Positions 16,462-26,138 of a stretch of 64,000 bases of DNA are shown in pieces. Each line of letters starts with the position of its first letter. Position 1 is the first letter of the stretch. A program made the translations under genes and the position numbers. The DNA comes from Deltaproteobacteria bacterium (lineage in GTDB: Bacteria > Desulfobacterota > Binatia > Binatales > Binataceae): NCBI GenBank assembly GCA_021799495.1, contig JAJZAI010000008.1, positions 25,279-89,278 of the forward strand, written 5' to 3'. Under the pieces are notes generated by a model. That model saw only the letters and a program-made list of their open reading frames with translations, was not told the origin of the DNA and searched no databases.

Positions 16462-19422
16462 TTAGGCTTTCCCCTTCTCCTGATAAAGATCGCGCAGATA
16501 GGTGACGGCGGGCAGCGCGTTGTAACCGGGCAGCATCGTATAGGTGCGGCCCTTGCCATCGTCGCGCCGCTTCATCATCGCGCTCTTCGGATCGTTGATA
16601 TCGCCAAAAGTGATCGCACGCGCCGGACACGCCTGCGCGCACGCCGGGATGATCTCGCCGTCCATCACCGCGCGGTTTTCGGTGCGCGCGTTGATTTCCG
16701 CCGAGGTGATCCGCTGGATGCAGAACGTGCACTTCTCCATCACGCCCGCGCCGCGCACGGTCACGTCGGGGTTGAGTTGCAGGTTGAGCGGCTCGGGAAA
16801 TTCGGGATCGTACCAATTGAAGCGCCGAACCTTGTAAGGACAGTTGTTCTCGCAAAAGCGCGTGCCGATACAACGGTTGTAGATCTGCGCGTTGAGGCCT
16901 TCGCGCGTGTGACTCGACGCGAACACCGGACAGACCGGCTCGCACGGCGCATGGTCGCACTGCTGGCACATCACCGGCGCGATTTGCAGCAGCGGTCCGC
17001 GCCCAGCTTCTTCGAGCGTCGGTATATAACGTTCGACGCGAATCCACGACATGATGCGGCCGAGATTGACGTTGTCCGCGCCCACTACCTGGATATTGTT
17101 CTCGGCGTAGCACGCGACCACGCAGGCGCTGCATCCGTTGCAGGAATTGACGTCGACCGTCATACCCCACTTGTGGCCGGGATAGGCGATCGGCGGATAC
17201 ATCTCGTAGGGCTGATCGACCGGCTCCTCGCCATATTGCGGTTCGATCCCGCGGACGAGGTCTTCCACGCTCATCGACTCGATTATCGCGCGGCCCATCA
17301 TGTCGCTCTTGCCGAGCGGCGTGATGAGTTTATGGGTCTTGTCGGTCTTTTTGACGCTGACCGCGATACTGCGCAGGCCCTCCGGAAGAAAAGCGAACGG
17401 ATTTACGCCGATTCCTTTGGCGTACCGGCCGTAAGCCGTATGGCCCTGGCCGAAGGGCACGGCAATCACGCCCGGACGCACCAGGCGCGAAATGTTAACG
17501 CTCAATTCGACCGGCCCGTTCGGCGTGGAAATCTCGATTACGTGCAATCCGGCGAACAGGCGCGTCTGCTCGTAATTCTCTTCGATTCCGAGCTGCGAAG
17601 CGGTATCCGGATGGACCTCGGCCCAGCTATCCCAAACGATTTGGCTGACGGGCTCGGGCGTCTCCTGCAGCCAGGATTTGTTCGCTCCGCGTCCGTCGTA
17701 GAGGAAAGCGTGCGGAAACGCCCAGAGCATCAGCCCGGCCGGAACCGGCGGAAGCTGGGAGGTTTGCTGCCATACCGTCGGGACGATTTTGACGTCGGCA
17801 GGCTTCGCTTCGGTGAAGACGCCGCCGGTCCGGCGCGCGTTATCCCAGAATTCCCTGGGCGTTCCGCTCGCGCCGATTTTGCTCTGAAGTTGCGCCCATG
17901 ACGCGCTGACCGCATCAGCGGCGTTCTCAAACGGAATCGCCTGACCCGCCGCTCCTGCGGCCAGATGCGCCGATTCGATCAGCATGTCGTGGACTGCGCG
18001 GCTGGCGAACACCGGCTGCATCACCGGCTGCCCAAGACCGTAGATTCCGGCGCGCGGAGCTGTATCGCGCCAGCTTTCGAGCGCGTGATGGGCGGGCAGG
18101 AGCAAATTCGCCACTTCCGCCGATTCGTCCGGCACTTCGCCCATCCATACGACCAGCCCGACCCGCTTGGCCGCATCTCTGAAGGCATACCCCGGCGACA
18201 TCGAATAGGCCGGATTTCCGCCCGCGAGTACCAGCACGTCGACCTGACCGTCGCGCATCGCGTCGATAACCGCTTTTAGCTGCTCGGGCCGGCTGTTCGC
18301 TTCGGGCGGCGTTTCGGCAAGAAAAACCATCGTTTTGCCGAGATTGCCGGTCACGGCGTTGAGCAGGTACGCCGCGAGATGAGCCTGCTGACTGGCGCCG
18401 TCCGCCAGCGCCACAGCGCCATCGGTCGCCTGGCCGAACCAAGACGCAATCCGCTGAATCGTCTGCGCGGGCACTCCGGTTTGAGCGCTAATCTTTTCAG
18501 GGTCGTAGTCGGCTACGAAAGCCTTTACCGCCGACACATCGACACCCGAATTCGACGCAACCCAGCCTTGATTCACGACGACGTTCAGCACCGCCATCGC
18601 GATTGCGCCTTCGCTGCCCGGATTCGCCGCCACCCATTCGTCGGCCTTGGCCGCGCTGGTGTTCATCCGCGGCCCGACGTAGGCGTAGTGTCCAATGCTG
18701 AGCTTGCCGTTGCGCTGCTTTGGCGCCCGGAAGGTCGCAAATTGACGCCCGAACTCGACCGGGGAATTCCACGTGCCGAGGAAATCCGCGTCGAAAGAGA
18801 TGATCGTTTCGGCCTGATCGATACGGTAGATCGGCAGGTCGCGCTTGCCGAAGCAGGCCTCGGCGGCTTTGCGCGCCGGCTCGTCGCTGAACGCCTCCCA
18901 GAACCCGACGCGGTCGGAACCGAAGGCCTTGGCCCAAGCCACCGTAATCGCATCGAGCGTCGGTCCCATCGACGCGCCGACAAACGCGACCCGGCCAGCC
19001 CCCGCCTTGCCGGCGGCCGCGAGCTTGTCATTAAACTCCCGATTCGCCTCGTCCCACGAGATTGCGGCCACCGAGCCGTCCGGCTTGCGCCGCATCGGCT
19101 TGGCCAGCCGATCGGGATTATAAAGTCCCTGCAACGCCGACTGGCCGCGCGCGCAGATCGCGCCGCCGCTGATCGGATCGGCGGGATTGCCTTCGAGCTT
19201 GATTACCCGCCCTTCCATCACGCGCGCCACGATTCCGCATCCGGCGGAGCATTCGCTGCAGGTGGTGGCGAAAAAGGTTGGTTCGCCCGGCACGATATTT
19301 TCGTCCGGCACGACGTATGGAATCAGCTTTCTGGCGGCCGGTTCGCATCCCGGTATCGCCGCCGCGGCCGACGCCGTGGCAGCTAATTTCAGGAACGACC
19401 GCCTCGACAGCCCGTCTGACAT
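16462..19422 (-). CDS. actB: alternative complex III subunit ActB (molybdopterin-like domain plus FeS domain)
   Basis: 986 residues starting with a twin-arginine signal (RRSFLKLAATASAAAA). An N-terminal part resembles molybdopterin oxidoreductases, which in this complex lack the cofactor (residues about 50-720). A C-terminal ferredoxin-like part holds four cysteine groups: CNGCSACVVAC, CQQCDHAPCEPVC, CIGTRFCENNCPY, and CTFC with CAQACPA. In characterised complexes these bind three [4Fe-4S] and one [3Fe-4S] cluster. The frame runs upstream to 19584, but the ATG at 19422 is preceded by GAGGAA and begins the Tat signal. It lies 14 bases after actA. Confidence 0.95.
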   Translation of the reverse strand: MSDGLSRRSFLKLAATASAAAAIPGCEPAARKLIPYVVPDENIVPGEPTFFATTCSECSAGCGIVARVMEGRVIKLEGNPADPISGGAICARGQSALQGLYNPDRLAKPMRRKPDGSVAAISWDEANREFNDKLAAAGKAGAGRVAFVGASMGPTLDAITVAWAKAFGSDRVGFWEAFSDEPARKAAEACFGKRDLPIYRIDQAETIISFDADFLGTWNSPVEFGRQFATFRAPKQRNGKLSIGHYAYVGPRMNTSAAKADEWVAANPGSEGAIAMAVLNVVVNQGWVASNSGVDVSAVKAFVADYDPEKISAQTGVPAQTIQRIASWFGQATDGAVALADGASQQAHLAAYLLNAVTGNLGKTMVFLAETPPEANSRPEQLKAVIDAMRDGQVDVLVLAGGNPAYSMSPGYAFRDAAKRVGLVVWMGEVPDESAEVANLLLPAHHALESWRDTAPRAGIYGLGQPVMQPVFASRAVHDMLIESAHLAAGAAGQAIPFENAADAVSASWAQLQSKIGASGTPREFWDNARRTGGVFTEAKPADVKIVPTVWQQTSQLPPVPAGLMLWAFPHAFLYDGRGANKSWLQETPEPVSQIVWDSWAEVHPDTASQLGIEENYEQTRLFAGLHVIEISTPNGPVELSVNISRLVRPGVIAVPFGQGHTAYGRYAKGIGVNPFAFLPEGLRSIAVSVKKTDKTHKLITPLGKSDMMGRAIIESMSVEDLVRGIEPQYGEEPVDQPYEMYPPIAYPGHKWGMTVDVNSCNGCSACVVACYAENNIQVVGADNVNLGRIMSWIRVERYIPTLEEAGRGPLLQIAPVMCQQCDHAPCEPVCPVFASSHTREGLNAQIYNRCIGTRFCENNCPYKVRRFNWYDPEFPEPLNLQLNPDVTVRGAGVMEKCTFCIQRITSAEINARTENRAVMDGEIIPACAQACPARAITFGDINDPKSAMMKRRDDGKGRTYTMLPGYNALPAVTYLRDLYQEKGKA

Positions 19423-19436
19423 TTCGTTTCCTCGCC

Positions 19437-19952
19437 TCAGTGGTGGCAGACAAAACATTCTTGCGTGGCGCCGCGCTGTTCGTGGCAATTCACGCAGAAT
19501 CCCATGTTGATTTCTTTCACCGGGACGATCCGGTCCATCGTCTCGACGGGCCCGTGACACTCCTGGCACTGCACGCCGGCCCAAATATGGGGCTTATGCA
19601 CGAAGCGAACGAAATCCGGCAGGGTGTAAACCCGGTTCCAGCGAATTTCGAAGGGCGGCTGCTGGCCGTCGGTCCACGGCTGGGTCACCGGCTTGATGCC
19701 GCCCAGCAGGCCGCTGCCGTGGCATCCCACGCAGCGTTCGACCGGCGGCACGCCGGCATTGGCCGAGCGCCGCGCATATTCGTGGCAGTACTGGCACGGG
19801 ATCTTATTGATTCCGGCGTGCACGCGATGGCTGAACGGAATCGGTTGTTCGACATCCGAGCGCGGAGCCCACGGCCGCTCGGAAACCGCAACCGTGTACA
19901 CGCCGACCACGAACAGGAGCACGGCGACAGAGATCAGTATTCGATTCACCAT
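19437..19952 (-). CDS. actA: alternative complex III subunit ActA, pentahaem cytochrome c
   Basis: 171 residues. One N-terminal membrane anchor (residues 5-22) precedes a periplasmic domain with five CxxCH motifs: CQYCH (53), CVGCH (74), CQECH (129), CVNCH (153) and CFVCH (166). This is the haem count of ActA, which passes electrons from the FeS subunit to the acceptor. It is the first gene of the nine-gene respiratory operon. The region upstream, shared with dapL on the opposite strand, should contain its promoter. Confidence 0.93.
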   Translation of the reverse strand: MVNRILISVAVLLFVVGVYTVAVSERPWAPRSDVEQPIPFSHRVHAGINKIPCQYCHEYARRSANAGVPPVERCVGCHGSGLLGGIKPVTQPWTDGQQPPFEIRWNRVYTLPDFVRFVHKPHIWAGVQCQECHGPVETMDRIVPVKEINMGFCVNCHEQRGATQECFVCHH

Positions 19953-20393
19953 TTCAATTTCGGCTCAATCCATGGTCCCGCGGCGGCCGCGCGGCGCAGC
20001 CTCGACGACGGGACCCGCAACAGGGCGACGGGACAAGTAACAAGCATCGCGGCGCGAGGTCAACCCGCGCGGCGAAGGTTCGTCGCTATGCACAGAGAGA
20101 GGCTTCACTCGCCGACCACAAACGAAAGAATTACTAACATCGCGCGGATGCCGCCGCAAGCGAAATTTATGGATTTCGCGTAATTTCCCCAGCCGACAAG
20201 CGATTTGAACTGGCCGGCAGCCGGGAGCGCGTTTTGGCGTCGTACAGCGCCGCGTCGCCCGAAGTTCCCCCGTCCTGTGTACAAATGACGCCGGCGCGCG
20301 ACATGTGCAAAACCTCGACCAGACCCCCGTTTCGGCCCCGCCGGAACTATGTTAATTAATCTGCAAGTTCTCGATTGGAGCGCGCTGGATAAG
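19953..20393. other. divergent intergenic region between actA and dapL
   Basis: About 400 bases with no convincing gene on either strand. Both flanking genes point outward, so promoters for the respiratory operon and for dapL must lie here. The only structure I see is a perfect 7-base inverted repeat GCGAAAT / ATTTCGC at 20160-20179. No -35/-10 pair is clear enough to name. Confidence 0.5.
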
Positions 20394-21560
20394 GTGCAAA
20401 TCAAGGTTGCTTCACGGCTGAGTCTGCTGCCTCCCTATCTGTTCGCGGAGCTCGATCGGCTCAAGCGCGAAGTCGCCGCCACCGGCGTGGACGTGATCAG
20501 CCTCGGCATCGGCGATCCCGATTTGCCGACCCCGCCGCATATCGTCGCCGCCGCGCGGCGCGCCGCGGAAACGCCCGCCAACCATCGCTATCCCGATTAC
20601 CAGGGGCTCGACAGTTTTCGCGCAGCGGCCGCGGAGTGGTGCCGGCGCCGCTTCAATCTCGCCCTCGACCCGGCGCGCGAAGTCTGCGCCCTGATCGGCT
20701 CCAAGGAGGGAATCGCGAATTTCCCCGTCGCCGTGGTGGATCCGGGCGATATCGTGCTGATTCCCGATCCCGGGTACCCGGTTTATTACTCCGGATGCGT
20801 TTTTAACGGCGGCGAGCCTTATTTCATGCCGCTGCGCAAGGAAAACGGCTTCATGCCGGACCTTGCGGCGATCCCGGCCGAGGTTGCGCGCCGGGCGAAG
20901 CTGATGTGGCTGAACTATCCGAACAATCCGACGGCCGCCACGGCGACGCTCGATTTTTTGCGTGAAGCCGTCGCCTTTTGCCTGCGTAATAACATAATCC
21001 TTGGCCATGACGCCGCCTACTCCGAAGTCGCCTATGACGGCTATCGCGCCCCGAGCATCCTCGAAATCGAAGGCGCGCGGGAGTGCGCGGTGGAATTCCA
21101 CTCGCTTTCCAAAACTTTCTCGATGACCGGATGGCGGGTCGGGTTCGTGATCGGCAATGCGACGCTGGTGGGCGCGCTGGGCGCGGTCAAAACCAACGTC
21201 GATTCGGGAGTTTTTCAGGGCGTACAGGAAGCGGCGATCGCCGCGTTCGAGGGCGGCGACGAATATCTTCGCAAATATTGCGAAATATACCGGGAACGGC
21301 GCGACTTGATGGTCGCGGCGCTGAGGGGGCTGGGGCTGGAATGCGACCCGCCGCGCGCGACCTTTTATTTATGGGCGCGCGTGCCGAAAGGCTACACGTC
21401 AGTTTCATTGACCGAGCGGGTGCTCAAGGAGACCGGCGTGGTAATCACGCCAGGCTCCGGATTCGGCAAAGGTGGCGAGGGCTACGTTCGCTTTTCATTG
21501 ACTGTACCGAGCGAACGCTTGCGCGTGGCGGTGGAACGAATCAAGGCGCTGCGCTTGTGA
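20394..21560 (+). CDS. dapL: LL-diaminopimelate aminotransferase
   Basis: About 388 residues, class I/II PLP aminotransferase. It converts tetrahydrodipicolinate directly to LL-diaminopimelate, bypassing the succinylase or acetylase steps. Family features are LPPYLFAELDRLKREV, SLGIGDPDLPTPPHIV near the N-terminus, WLNYPNNPTAATA, and the PLP lysine in SLSKTFSMTGWRVGF. I prefer the GTG at 20394 because homologues begin near VQIKVASRLS; an ATG at 20349 in the same frame would add 15 unconserved residues. It is followed after 9 bases by folK. Confidence 0.92.
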   Translation: MQIKVASRLSLLPPYLFAELDRLKREVAATGVDVISLGIGDPDLPTPPHIVAAARRAAETPANHRYPDYQGLDSFRAAAAEWCRRRFNLALDPAREVCALIGSKEGIANFPVAVVDPGDIVLIPDPGYPVYYSGCVFNGGEPYFMPLRKENGFMPDLAAIPAEVARRAKLMWLNYPNNPTAATATLDFLREAVAFCLRNNIILGHDAAYSEVAYDGYRAPSILEIEGARECAVEFHSLSKTFSMTGWRVGFVIGNATLVGALGAVKTNVDSGVFQGVQEAAIAAFEGGDEYLRKYCEIYRERRDLMVAALRGLGLECDPPRATFYLWARVPKGYTSVSLTERVLKETGVVITPGSGFGKGGEGYVRFSLTVPSERLRVAVERIKALRL

Positions 21561-21569
21561 CGGCGGAGA

Positions 21570-22127
21570 ATGCCGCATCGGGTCTTCATCGGAATAGGCT
21601 CGAATTTAGGCGACAGGGCCGGCTATTACCGGGAGGCGATCGAGCGTATCGCGCGCCTGCCCGAAACGCGGATTGTGCGTCAATCGTCGGTATACGAAAC
21701 CGAACCGGTGGGCGATCTCAAAGGCGCCTTTCTCAACGGCGTGATCGAGGTCGAGACCGAATTGCCGGCGGACGCGCTGATGCGGCGGCTGTTGCTGATT
21801 GAGCGTCAAATGGGCCGCAAACGCCCAACCGGACGCAAGTCGGCGAAACAGCCGCGGATGCGCCCGCGCGTAATTGACCTGGATTTGCTGTTTTTTGACA
21901 AGGAAATGATTGAAACGCGCAGCCTGACCACGCCCCATCCGCGATTGCACGAGCGCCGTTTCGTGCTCGCGCCGATGGCGGAACTGGCGCCCGCGCTGAT
22001 TCATCCCAGACTTAACGTCTCAATTTCCGACCTGCTTGCTGAATTGAAATCGCCGCAACGGGTCACACTGGCGCGCGCCGACCTGCTTCGGCCGCAGCCC
22101 CGCAAGCGGGAGGTTGTTTCGCGATGA
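21570..22127 (+). CDS. folK: 2-amino-4-hydroxy-6-hydroxymethyldihydropteridine pyrophosphokinase
   Basis: 185 residues, HPPK of folate synthesis. It transfers pyrophosphate from ATP to the pterin alcohol. The signatures are [10 protein letters not shown] at residues 7-16, [10 protein letters not shown] at about 39-48, [10 protein letters not shown], and the late [12 protein letters not shown] plus [15 protein letters not shown]. The gene lies 9 bases after dapL and its stop overlaps the start of the transaldolase-like gene by four bases, so the three form one transcript. Confidence 0.96.
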   Translation: MPHRVFIGIGSNLGDRAGYYREAIERIARLPETRIVRQSSVYETEPVGDLKGAFLNGVIEVETELPADALMRRLLLIERQMGRKRPTGRKSAKQPRMRPRVIDLDLLFFDKEMIETRSLTTPHPRLHERRFVLAPMAELAPALIHPRLNVSISDLLAELKSPQRVTLARADLLRPQPRKREVVSR

Positions 22128-22774
22128 AATTCTTCGTCGATACGGCGGACACGGCGGAAATCCGTGAAATCGCCAATCTAGGACTGGCCGACGGCGTCAC
22201 CACCAATCCGAGCCTGATCGCCAAAAGCGGCCGTCCCTACGCGGAAGTGCTGCGCGAAATCTGCGATATCGTGGACGGCCCGATCAGCGCCGAAGTGGTC
22301 GCGACCGAAGCGCCCGCAATGCTCGAAGAGGGCGAAAAACTCGCGAAAATCCATCGCAACATCGTCGTCAAATGCCCGTTGACGCTCGAAGGCCTCAAGG
22401 CCACGCGGGCGCTCTCAAATCGCGGCATCCGCGTCAACGTCACGCTGATTTTCAGCCCGCTGCAGGCGCTGGCGGCGGCCAAATGCGGCGCGTCGTTCCT
22501 GTCGCCCTTCGTCGGCCGGCTCGACGATATCGGCCACGAAGGGATGCTGCCGATCGACCAGATCGTCCGGATCATGGACAACTACGACTATCCGGCGAAG
22601 GTGCTGGTCGCCTCGATTCGCTCGCCGCTCCATCTGCTGCGCGCGGCGGAAGCGGGGGCAGATATCGCGACGCTGCCGCCCGACGTGATTAAACAGATAC
22701 TGCGGCATCCGCTGACCGACGCCGGCCTGGAAAAATTCCTTTCGGACTGGCGCCAAACCAAACAGAAAATTTAG
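22124..22774 (+). CDS. transaldolase-like / fructose-6-phosphate aldolase (TalC/Fsa family)
   Basis: 216 residues, the short TalC/MipB class. Motifs are [16 protein letters not shown] at the N-terminus, [13 protein letters not shown] (residues about 28-40), the Schiff-base lysine in [15 protein letters not shown], and [15 protein letters not shown]. It acts in the non-oxidative pentose phosphate pathway or as a fructose-6-phosphate aldolase; sequence alone does not decide. It overlaps folK by four bases (ATGA). Confidence 0.93.
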   Translation: MKFFVDTADTAEIREIANLGLADGVTTNPSLIAKSGRPYAEVLREICDIVDGPISAEVVATEAPAMLEEGEKLAKIHRNIVVKCPLTLEGLKATRALSNRGIRVNVTLIFSPLQALAAAKCGASFLSPFVGRLDDIGHEGMLPIDQIVRIMDNYDYPAKVLVASIRSPLHLLRAAEAGADIATLPPDVIKQILRHPLTDAGLEKFLSDWRQTKQKI

Positions 22775-22800
22775 TCCAGCGGCGACCGCGTGGCGGCCGC

Positions 22801-23829
22801 ATGACCCCGGCGCGACGAACGGTGAAAAAGAGCGAAACGTTTTCATACGGCCACGCGACGCTAACGCTGGCTGATTGCCTCGAATGGCTCGCCGACCGAG
22901 CGCCCTTAAGCGTTCAGGCGGTGGTCACGGATCCGCCCTATGGTCTGGTCGAATACAGCCCTCAAGAACAGGCCAAACTGCGCGCCGGCCGCGGCGGCGT
23001 CTGGCGGATTCCACCCTCGTTCGACGGCCACAATCGGTCGCCCTTGCCGCGCTTCACCACTTTGACGGCTGAAGACCTGCGGCGGCTGGAACAATTTTTC
23101 GCGCGATGGGCGTCGAGCTTGATGCGGGTCCTGGTTCCGGGCGCGCATATTGTGGTCGCGAGCAACCCGCTGGTCTCGCATATTCTCGCCCGGCCGCTGG
23201 CCGAGGCCGGCTTTGAGCGGCGCGGCGAAATTATCCGGCTGGTAACTACGCTGCGCGGCGGCGATCGGCCAAAGAACGCGCATCAGGAATTCAGCGATGT
23301 GACGGTGATGCCGCGGTCGATGTTCGAGCCCTGGCTGCTGTTCCGCAAGCCGCTCGAGGGCCGGGTTCAGGACAACTTGCGCAAATGGCGCACCGGAGCG
23401 CTCCGGCGGATTTCGCGCAACCAGCCGTTCGGCGACGTAATCGCGTCGCATCCGACGCGGCCGGCCGAACGCGCCTTGGCGCCGCATCCCAGTCTCAAAC
23501 CGCAAACATTCATGCGCCAGATTGTGCGCGCGGTCCTGCCATTCGGCGAGGGCGTAGTGCTCGATCCGTTCGCGGGAGCGGGTTCGATGCTGGCGGCGGC
23601 CAACGCGCTCGGCTACGCCAGCATCGGCGTCGAGTACGACCCGCATTATTTCGAGATCGCGCGCGCAGCTATTCCAGCCTTGTCGCGCCTGACGAGCCGC
23701 GGTACACCCATTGCTGACGAAGCATCTTTATTCCCTCGCGATGGAGAGTCGCCGTCCGCGTCCCCAATTCGCCGCGAGGATTCTTGCGAAAATCGGTTGT
23801 TCGCACTTGCGCCAGATAGACCGCGCTGA
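22801..23829 (+). CDS. DNA methyltransferase (N4/N6 amino, beta-class layout)
   Basis: 342 residues. The catalytic motif IV DPPY is at residues 44-47 and the SAM-binding motif I DPFAGAGS is near residue 260, so the order is that of the beta class. VGVEYDP-like and YFEIA segments follow. The domain ends near residue 300 (YFEIARAAIPALSRL). The last ~40 residues look like tail generated by overlap with the convergent nuclease gene (161 bases shared). Such enzymes methylate exocyclic amino groups of adenine or cytosine in a specific site, here not predictable. It starts 26 bases after the transaldolase gene. Confidence 0.88.
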   Translation: MTPARRTVKKSETFSYGHATLTLADCLEWLADRAPLSVQAVVTDPPYGLVEYSPQEQAKLRAGRGGVWRIPPSFDGHNRSPLPRFTTLTAEDLRRLEQFFARWASSLMRVLVPGAHIVVASNPLVSHILARPLAEAGFERRGEIIRLVTTLRGGDRPKNAHQEFSDVTVMPRSMFEPWLLFRKPLEGRVQDNLRKWRTGALRRISRNQPFGDVIASHPTRPAERALAPHPSLKPQTFMRQIVRAVLPFGEGVVLDPFAGAGSMLAAANALGYASIGVEYDPHYFEIARAAIPALSRLTSRGTPIADEASLFPRDGESPSASPIRREDSCENRLFALAPDRPR

Positions 23830-24304
23830 AGTTTAACGGACGACGATCCACCGCCGGCTCGGTGGCGTTGTCAATTTCATACACGAAAACGCATAGCCAC
23901 TGATCGCGTGCGCCATGCATATCAACGGCGGCGCTTGCGTTCTTCGTGGTCTTGATTTCGATCCCATCCTCGCCAGCCTTGATCGCATCGCCGGTATAAC
24001 GCCCACGGACAATCAAATCCGGATGTCCGTTCGGCCATCGGTTCTCGGTCAAAGCACGCGAATGTCGCGCGACGCTCGCGCATAGAAAATCCGACAGCAA
24101 TCCGGAGAGCGTGGCCTTGCGCTTCTCGAGAATATCCTCCAAACGGCCGAGGCCTTTTTCCAGCAGCGTTCCATTCACATCGTGAAAGAAGTCGTAAACG
24201 TCCTGCATCGCAAGCGCGAAATCAGCAAGACGCAATTCATATGGGAGGGACAATGACTCGTTGAATACGCCTTCAACTTTGTTTCGACGCGCGGGCATCG
24301 GCAA
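23669..24304 (-). CDS. probable restriction endonuclease (PD-(D/E)xK type)
   Basis: 211 residues. A nuclease core is readable as P95-D96, then E116-x-K118 (HPDLIVRGRY ... GIEIKTTKN), the spacing of PD-(D/E)xK enzymes. An N-terminal helical part (VYDFFHDVNGTLLEKGLGRLEDILEK) could be for dimerisation or target recognition. I do not recognise a named type II enzyme. It is tail-to-tail with, and overlaps by 161 bases, the DNA methyltransferase gene, which supports a restriction-modification pair. It also lies 75 bases downstream of treZ on the same strand, so it could receive read-through transcription from the glucan operon. Confidence 0.75.
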   Translation of the reverse strand: MPMPARRNKVEGVFNESLSLPYELRLADFALAMQDVYDFFHDVNGTLLEKGLGRLEDILEKRKATLSGLLSDFLCASVARHSRALTENRWPNGHPDLIVRGRYTGDAIKAGEDGIEIKTTKNASAAVDMHGARDQWLCVFVYEIDNATEPAVDRRPLNFSAVYLAQVRTTDFRKNPRGELGTRTATLHREGIKMLRQQWVYRGSSGATRLE

Positions 24305-24379
24305 GATTTTTATCCGGGTTCGGCAAACTACTCAATCAGACACTGATCTCGTGTCCGCTGCCATAGCCGAACGCTCAAC

Positions 24380-26119
24380 TCAATTGCAGCGAATGATCAC
24401 TACTGAGTCGCCCGGCAGCACGAGCGATCGATCCACAACCGTTACGCCAGGTTCCGAGGCCAGAATCAGGCGGCCAGCGAACGGAAGCGGAACGGATTGC
24501 GCGGCCGGCGCGAGATTGCAGACGATAGCGATCGGACCGCGCGAAACGACCAGCCATCGCGCCGCCTCGTCAAAACTCACGTCAACCCGATCGAGCCGGC
24601 CGTCGCGCAATTCCGGCGTCGCCGCGCGCAACTTGATCAGCGCCCGATACCATTCGAGCATTTCGCGATGAGGTTCGCGATCGAGTTCGCTCCAATCAAG
24701 CTTTGAGCGAATAAACGTCGCTTCGGCTTCCGGGTCGGGAACTTCTTCCGGTTTCCAGCCGAACGCGGCGAATTCGCGCCGCCGGCCCTCGCTGACCGCG
24801 CGCGCCAATTCCGGCTCGGGATGGCCCGCGAAATACTGGAATGGACTCGACGCGGCCCATTCCTCGCCCATGAAGAGCATCGGAATGAACGGCGCGGTCA
24901 GCGCCAGCGTGGCGCCGACTTTCGCCCGCCCAAGGCTCATCAGATGGCTTGCGCGATCGCCGCGCGCCCGGTTTCCGACCTGATCGTGCGTCTGCAAGTA
25001 GCCGAGAAACTTGGCGCCGTCGAGTCCGGACGGCGGGCGGCCGTGGCGCCGGCCGCGATGGCGCGAGTGGCGCCCGTCATAGACCCAGGCGGAACGCAGC
25101 GCCTTGGCGAGGTCCGCCAGCGTTCCGAAATCCTCGTAATAGCCCGCGCGCTCGCCGGTCAGGACGGCGTGGAGCGCGTGATGAAAATCGTCGGACCACT
25201 GCGCGTCGATGCCGTAGCCGCCGATATCGGTCGGACGGACGATGCGCGGATCGTTCAGGTCGCTCTCGGCGATCAAGGCCAGCCGCCGGCCGGTGGAATT
25301 TTCGAGCGCATCGACTTCCGACGCGAGCTGTTCGAGAAAATGAATCGCGGACGCGTCGAGGATCGCGTGGACCGCGTCGATCCGCAGGCCGTCGGCGTGA
25401 TAATCGCGCAGCCACGCGATCGCGTTGTCGCAGAAGAAGCGGCGCACTTCGTCGCTGCCGCGCCCGTCGAAATTGATCGCGTCGCCCCACGGCGTCGTGT
25501 AGCGTCCGGTCAGGTAGGGGCCGAAGCGCGGCAGATAGTTGCCGCTCGGTCCGAGATGGTTGTAAACCACGTCGATCAGCACGGCGAGGCCGCGCGCGTG
25601 GCAGGCGTCGATCAGCGATTTGAGCCCGTCGGGTCCGCCGTAGGCATGATGCGGCGCGAAGAGATCGACGCCGTCGTAGCCCCATCCGCGATCGCCCGAA
25701 AACTCCGCGACCGGCATCAGTTCGACATGCGTGACGCCAAGCGCGACGAGATGGTCCAGACGCGCGATCGCCGCCGCAAACGTCCCTGCCGGGGTGAAGG
25801 CTCCGATGTGCAATTCGTAGATGATCGCGCGGTCGAGCGGCGGCGCGTTCCAGCCGCCGTCGGTCCATCGAAAGGCCGAATGGTCAACGATCCGCGAGGG
25901 ATCATGCACGCCGTGCGGTTGAAAGGCGGAACGCGGATCGGGCAGCGGCGGTTCGGCGCCGTCGATAACGAAGGCGTAATCCGCGCCGGAAACCGCGAGC
26001 GGCGTGTAGATCGACCACCATCCGCCGTCGCCGCGCGCCATCGTGAGCCGGGCGGCGGCGATCGCGAGCGCGAGCGTCGCGGCGTTCGGCGCCCAAACGC
26101 GAATCTCCATCAAGCGCAC
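24380..26119 (-). CDS. treZ: malto-oligosyltrehalose trehalohydrolase
   Basis: 579 residues, GH13 enzyme that releases trehalose from malto-oligosyltrehalose made by TreY. It has an N-terminal CBM48-like domain (VWAPNAATLAL), a barrel with GVTHVELMPVAEFSGDRGWGYDG, and the nucleophile in DGLRIDAVHAI. The acid/base is in LALIAESDLND and the third carboxylate in LQTHDQVGNRARGD. This TreZ signature (HDQVGNRA.GDR) distinguishes it from GlgB. It lies 19 bases after treY and is the last glucan gene of the operon. Confidence 0.95.
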   Translation of the reverse strand: MRLMEIRVWAPNAATLALAIAAARLTMARGDGGWWSIYTPLAVSGADYAFVIDGAEPPLPDPRSAFQPHGVHDPSRIVDHSAFRWTDGGWNAPPLDRAIIYELHIGAFTPAGTFAAAIARLDHLVALGVTHVELMPVAEFSGDRGWGYDGVDLFAPHHAYGGPDGLKSLIDACHARGLAVLIDVVYNHLGPSGNYLPRFGPYLTGRYTTPWGDAINFDGRGSDEVRRFFCDNAIAWLRDYHADGLRIDAVHAILDASAIHFLEQLASEVDALENSTGRRLALIAESDLNDPRIVRPTDIGGYGIDAQWSDDFHHALHAVLTGERAGYYEDFGTLADLAKALRSAWVYDGRHSRHRGRRHGRPPSGLDGAKFLGYLQTHDQVGNRARGDRASHLMSLGRAKVGATLALTAPFIPMLFMGEEWAASSPFQYFAGHPEPELARAVSEGRRREFAAFGWKPEEVPDPEAEATFIRSKLDWSELDREPHREMLEWYRALIKLRAATPELRDGRLDRVDVSFDEAARWLVVSRGPIAIVCNLAPAAQSVPLPFAGRLILASEPGVTVVDRSLVLPGDSVVIIRCN

Positions 26120-26138
26120 CTGCCGAGCGTTCGGGAGT

